Below are positions 60,801 through 64,000 of a DNA stretch of 64,000 bases, one piece after another. The stretch's first letter is position 1, and the number at the start of each line of letters is the position of its first letter. A model generated the notes under the pieces. That model worked only from the letters and a program-made list of their open reading frames with translations. It had not been told where the DNA came from and did not search any database. The DNA is from G039954875 sp047528275 (GTDB taxonomy: Bacteria; Bacteroidota; Bacteroidia; Flavobacteriales; Blattabacteriaceae). The DNA is taken from NCBI GenBank assembly GCA_047528275.1, contig CP180023.1, positions 1,612,001-1,676,000 on the forward strand, read 5' to 3'. The position numbers and the translations under genes were made by a program.

Positions 60801-61500
60801 CTTCGAAGCGGATGTCGGTCAAAGTAGTCAAAAAAGTCGTATGCCGACATTGGTCCGACCAATAAATGTCAATTACACGAAGTTCAGTTTCAGTAGGATC
60901 GCGTTGCTCTTGACGGAAATAATCTTGCACAAAAAGCAGATCGTCCCACCCCATAGTAAAACGCCATCTATTGTGAAATTGAATAAGTTGATCGGTAGAA
61001 AAAGTGCTAAATCCTTCGACGATTACCACAGGCTGAGGACTAGGTTGAAGTACGATCTCCATTTTTTGGAGATCTTTTTCCCGAGACTCCACTTCGTTAA
61101 TACAATAGTTTTTAACTGTTGGAAGATCCTCGGGATATAAACCAATCAGTTCGATAAGTTGACCCGTTCGCACAAAGGTGGTGATATTCGGAACGATGAG
61201 TTTCAGACATTGCATTGCAGCATCTGCCCGTTGATCGTATTGTCCTGGCAAATACTCTATGGCAAAGTGTGGGTGCTGCACATCGAGTATTTCATGAACA
61301 ATATCGGCAACAGGATCAGCAAAAACATGATACAAAACATTTTGATAAGTCTCCTCATTAATACCAAAAAGGTCATAAATATTATAAATCTTAACCTCTT
61401 TTAACCTTACCAAACCTTGTAATTCGGTAAGGAGCTTTGGGGAATAAATGTCAAAAGGAGTTTTTTTTTCTGTATAAATTCTTCGATTCATATCATGCAT
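57814..61500 (-). CDS. purL: Phosphoribosylformylglycinamidine synthase, large single-chain
   Basis: Fourth step of purine synthesis, using glutamine and ATP to make FGAM. A 1228-residue chain with an N-terminal PurS-like part, the linker/FGAM synthetase region (DIYWSDQCRHTTFLT, NETHNHPTEIEPFGGASTCI), two AIRS-type ATPase halves (GGATGRDGIGGAIGSS, NDFGAGGVAVAVGELSRG, GGKDSMSGTF) and a C-terminal class I glutaminase with Cys in LILGICNGFQALIKSG and His-Glu in PASHGEGRFYAS. No stop or frameshift is seen in 3.7 kb. It opens the pur cluster; the next five genes are broken, so its substrate cannot come from this cluster's PurF and PurN. Confidence 0.97.
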   Translation of the reverse strand: MHDMNRRIYTEKKTPFDIYSPKLLTELQGLVRLKEVKIYNIYDLFGINEETYQNVLYHVFADPVADIVHEILDVQHPHFAIEYLPGQYDQRADAAMQCLKLIVPNITTFVRTGQLIELIGLYPEDLPTVKNYCINEVESREKDLQKMEIVLQPSPQPVVIVEGFSTFSTDQLIQFHNRWRFTMGWDDLLFVQDYFRQEQRDPTETELRVIDIYWSDQCRHTTFLTTLTDIRFEGPFQQTFQVVFDDYLETRKALGESEKPITFMDLATLAARALRAEGKLKDWVISDEINACTLAITVDVDKVEERWHLLFKNETHNHPTEIEPFGGASTCIGGAIRDPLSGRAFVYQAIRLSGAADPTEPLYQTLEGKLPQRKISRISAQGYSTYGNQIGLATTHVAEVYHEGYRAKHMEVGMVIGAVREEDLRQEPPRKSDIVLLLGGATGRDGIGGAIGSSKPHYSRSVDELNIEVQKGNAVMERKIQRFFRREEVSCLIKKCNDFGAGGVAVAVGELSRGLLIDLDQIPLKYEGLNGTELAISESQERMAILVTASDVEDFIHLAREENLLAVPIAQVTDDDRLVMHYRGQPIVDLKRVFLDTHGVSKKMSVRVTSPKKQNPLRECKNFDKKVFLKKLSHLDVASQKGLVEMFDSTVGATTVLMPFGGKYQLTPAEGTAQKIHVLENHTETVSLASWGFHPKLSAWSPFHGGAYAVVESVAKIVAMGGDHQKIRFSFQEYFQKLGTDPKNWGQPFAALLGAYRAQRALGLAAIGGKDSMSGTFKELHVPPTLISFAVATGKVSHIISPEFKKAGHMIWLYRHRPLSDDMPNFDTLQRVYTQVYEGICYGRITAVKTVKSGGIATALAQMAFGNRLGFSIETDENLLEASVGSLVIESVVPLSKDFIQLGKVTLLPKLCFNRMMIDFDEALQAWSKTLESVFPTQCPHNKEELHLGQPHKPYSIVWGTRKKGTPQVFIPVFPGTNCEYESIWSFQQEGARVNSVLFRNLDNKDIQDSIQEFEQQIRSAEILMLSGGFSAGDEPDGSAKFITALLHNPYICEAVNNLLQRNGLILGICNGFQALIKSGLLPYGQVRIPDYQSPTLTFNEIGRHVSQCVRVKVISDRSPWLTGMKDQVFIFPASHGEGRFYASREVAQTLFEKGQIATQYIDVDGFRALNTPDNPNGSVYAVEGLISEDGKIYGRMGHPERWRPGLLKNIPRACGHPIFRNAVRYFW

Positions 61501-62089
61501 TACGTATGATAACAGTAAACATATTGATTAACAAGGAAAATATCCCTCTTGAGCTAACTATTTACGATAAGTCATAAAAGACTTTAATTTTATGTTAATT
61601 AACATAAGTGAGCGTTCATTGACGCATCAAAGATATTTTTTATTATTGACTTAATGATCATGGTAGATTAAAAAATTGGATAGAAAGAAAACGATCTCCC
61701 CCTTTCTTAGCCATACATTCTCATCAAAACAGAATTAAAAGCAAGCTACATAGAGATTTTCTAAAAACCCAATACTTTAAGGGGTATTTATAAATAATAC
61801 TTAATTTATTATAATTATTTATTATTGATTAAATATTTTATTTATTATTGATATTTTAGGAATCATCTATTCATAATACATCATTTATTTATCATTATCA
61901 GAGAAACCTTTCTATAAAACAATACATATAGGATGGATATTTATTTCTTGAGAATTAATTAATTCATTTATATTCAAATAACAATGCAAGATACCTTTTT
62001 CGTGCATCATCATCTTTATTTACGACATCCGTCAAATAAATATCTTCATTTAAAACTCTATGAGCATAGCATCTAAGTCTGATTACTCT
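61501..62089. other. AT-rich spacer without gene
   Basis: Upstream of purL. Contains long A/T runs around 61800-61870. The purL promoter must lie in the first part, but no confident TAnnTTTG/TTG pair was recognised. No RNA gene was seen. Confidence 0.5.
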
Positions 62090-62990
62090 AAGGAAATAAA
62101 AGGTTTTGAAGGAGCTTTATTAGCTGTAAAAGGCATTTTCCACAAACCTCGTCCGACCTCTCCCCAATAGATCATATCTAGGTATGGGTTGATGTCGTTT
62201 CAAAAACTCCTCACTTTCCTGAGATGAAAATAAGATTTCAAGTTCTACCTTCCGAGTCTCGACATCGATACGAGTCAAACGGTACTGTAACTTAAAAAGG
62301 CTCTATATTATCCCTATGAATCAAAAAAAGTTTATTATTTTCATCGAGTTGCAAAGATAAAGGATTTTTTGTGCTCTAATAACATCTACTATAGCATCCG
62401 TTTGAATATCTATAACTAAAATTTTCCTAAAAAACCGCGGATTCGTGCAGCGATAAATAACAGGTTTTTATAACAAACCATATTAGAACCAGCATCATAA
62501 TCACCCTCAATACCATAAAATATTTTAGATGGATAATAGTAATCTTTGAATTACAAAAATGATTTACATAAAGCTTATCATCGTTGATAAAATGAATGAT
62601 ATTCAGGTATATAACCTTATCATCAATACGCGCAATCGATAGAAAATTTTCCAGGTTGATTATTAGAATCTGGTTTGAACCGGATAATACTATATATCAT
62701 TTATTCTTACCTATAGCTATATTCATAGCTAATCTCCCTAAATAAATATTTGTAGCTCCCTGATAAATACGATTGAATATCTTCTTTTCCCATGGAGGAT
62801 ATACGATAAAGAAGATTGAATTCTCGCCGCAGACCTGCATTGATAATAAAAATACGTCGGTAATCCATAGCATTATAAGGATCTGGTGATCCATCATCAT
62901 CTACATCTTCTCGTTTATACTTTATACAGGTCTGATTATGAGATAATAATATGCTCATCGAAAGGATGATATAGACAAAAATCCGATATC
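62090..62990 (-). pseudogene. Surface lipoprotein with YncE/DUF5074-like beta-propeller, degraded
   Basis: Minus strand. A signal-like start in a 145-codon open frame contains ILSMSILLSHNQTC (possible lipobox), then DYRRIFIINAGLRREFNLL (compare xxxFxLNEGNxG openings). Downstream, across stops, come KVIYLNIIHFINDDKLYVNH, GDYDAGSNMVCYKNLLFIAA-like text near 62470-62520 and ILVIDIQTDAIVDVIRAQKN with PLSLQLDENNKLFLI near 62340-62440. The VxDxxTxxxVxxIxxGxNPxSLxxDxNxKL pattern is that of YncE/DUF5074 propeller proteins. Many lesions. It is divergent from the TonB receptor relic, a pairing seen in Bacteroidota uptake loci. The family call is moderate. Confidence 0.55.
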
Positions 62991-63284
62991 CTTTGTAAAT
63001 ATTTATTTTAAATTTGAACTTTTTTTGAAAAAATCCAAAAAAAAATACGAGAGACCCCTTAAGGATAATATAATAAAAATATTTTACACGAAAAAAATAA
63101 TATACAATATTTAAATCGCATATCATGTAGATGATTTTCTCCAAGTTAATATTTAATTAATTATAAATTATTTATTATTTTGGTAACATTATCAATATAA
63201 TTTATTTTAAAATAGTTTAACTTAATAATTATTTACTTGAAAAACTTTATATAATTATACATGAACTAAAAATCATCTCTATCT

Positions 63285-64000
63285 ATGAAAACAATCATTG
63301 AAAAACTTCTTTTGATACCATGGCTTGATGACCAGCTTGTTCATCACTCAAGCACAAACCCTACTCAAAGTACAAGTAGTCGATACTGAAAATTATCCAC
63401 TTTCCAGAGAAAAGCATCAATATTTCCAATACCCATATCACTACCAAAAAAAATACCGATGGGACTTTTTCCTTACAAATGATCGAAGGAAAAAGTATAT
63501 TCGACCTATCCTTGATGGGGATGGAAAACAAAAATATTTCTTTTTTAATAAAAACAGGAGATACCCAAGATTTAGGTCTCATCATTCTAAACCCAAGTAA
63601 GGCTGATCAACTAAAAAAAAGTTGTACTAATAAATACTGAGTCACTTAGCATCATCAAATAACAAGAAACACTCATTGCTATATCAACCATCAAGGGAAA
63701 ACAGAGCAGGGAAAAAATCGGAAACCAAGAATTTCCTAAAATTCTACGTAGTACCCCATCCATTTACGTCACCAAAGACAGTGGCGAATTCGGTCAAGGC
63801 GATATAAGTATACGAGGCTTAAATGAGAAAATATCACATTGATGATCAATAATTAACCAATGAACAACATGGAAAATGGTAGTATCTATTGGTTCAATTG
63901 ATCTGGCTTACAAGATGTCGCTACAGCCGTATAAATGCAAAGAGGACTAAAATTTTCTAGACTAGCAGTCTCTTCTGTAGAAGGTACCATAAACATCATC
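63285..64000 (+). pseudogene. TonB-dependent receptor, degraded, cut by window end
   Basis: Outer-membrane uptake receptor. From ATG 63285: MKTIIEKLLLIP, a frame slip, LMTSLFITQAQTLLKVQVVD (end of signal peptide and start of a carboxypeptidase-like domain), then past several stops the plug domain: TPIAISTIKGKQSREKIGNQ-like text, EFPKILRSTPSIYVTKDSGE, FGQGDISIRGLNEK and, in other frames, MNNMENGSIYW-like and RGLKFSRLAVSSVEGTINI-like text to the window edge. The TPSVYVTKxxGGFGDxxIxIRGF pattern is typical of the plug. The barrel lies outside the window. Non-functional as read. Confidence 0.82.

Noticed and set aside
57850..61404. Plus-strand frames of 60-120 codons opposite purL
   Set aside because: Shadows of the intact purL frame; one at 60778-61140 looks protein-like only because of purL codon structure.
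62707..63144. 145-codon minus frame as a novel intact gene
   Set aside because: Its upstream half is AT-driven hydrophobic sequence and its downstream half matches the start of the decayed propeller protein, so it is treated as part of that relic.
1..64000. CRISPR arrays, prophage, toxin-antitoxin or defence islands
   Set aside because: Searched by eye for spaced direct repeats, cas-like or transposase motifs and paired small genes on both strands; none seen. Divergent short repeats could have been missed.

Overview
The window looks like a piece of a Bacteroidota (Bacteroidetes) chromosome caught in the middle of reductive decay, as expected of a host-associated or intracellular symbiont. 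The phylum is supported by gene neighbourhoods and protein types: the ribonuclease G / bS22-like / HU / mutY / ssb / gldE / gldD cluster, the glycogen synthase-like / panC / panD / UPF0104 / radA cluster, a large single-chain PurL, a SusC/SusD pair, Bacteroidota-type LpxH and Big_5 lipoproteins, and promoter-like TAnnTTTG boxes. The order cannot be fixed from this window. About 22 genes read as intact and about 28 are clearly recognisable but broken by stops, frameshifts and deletions. Long intact frames (PurL 1228 codons, InfB 922, aconitase 756) sit beside genes with many lesions each, so sequencing error cannot be the general cause. No transposase, prophage, CRISPR array or rRNA was seen.

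Layout. 0-6.2 kb: partial tRNA-Leu, RNase G, bS22-like, HU, mutY, broken ssb, gldE, broken gldD, thioesterase. 6.2-10.1 kb: broken thiL, bioA and comF around an intact lpxH. 10.2-15.6 kb: Big_5 lipoprotein, glmS, glycogen synthase-like, panC. 15.6-26 kb: a long run of ruins (panD, UPF0104, radA, an unassigned 4.4 kb, a mannose-6-phosphate isomerase, a ROK kinase, a VOC protein). 26-29.3 kb: intact lnt and nnrDE. 29.4-36.2 kb: broken proC, sodium:solute symporter and recR, an intact 2-oxoacid dehydrogenase E2, then a broken SusD/SusC pair. 36.5-41 kb: infB and nusA intact, rimP broken. 41-42.2 kb: broken ogt and nitroreductase. 42.4-47.5 kb: mscS, pdxJ, alpha/beta hydrolase and aconitase, all intact, closed by a hairpin terminator. 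47.6-50.3 kb: AT-rich desert with one tRNA-Val. 50.3-61.5 kb: a purine operon read leftwards in which only the first gene (purL) and the last (purH) survive. 61.5-64 kb: a broken surface beta-propeller gene and a divergent broken TonB-dependent receptor.

Together, the survivors cover translation and RNA processing (infB, nusA, RNase G), envelope building (glmS, lpxH, lnt), respiratory carbon metabolism (aconitase, E2), NAD(P)HX repair, vitamin B6 and osmotic safety valves. What has been lost is foraging (SusCD, TonB receptors, mannose and sugar kinase genes, sodium symporter), biosynthesis of purines, biotin, thiamine diphosphate, beta-alanine and proline, DNA repair and recombination (recR, radA, ogt, perhaps ssb), DNA uptake (comF) and part of gliding motility/T9SS (gldD). 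I found no convincing new biological system. The most notable signals are the selective survival of purL and purH, a class D beta-lactamase relic inside the purine operon, a broken ssb, and a degraded set of look-alike membrane-protein fragments at 18.5-21.4 kb.
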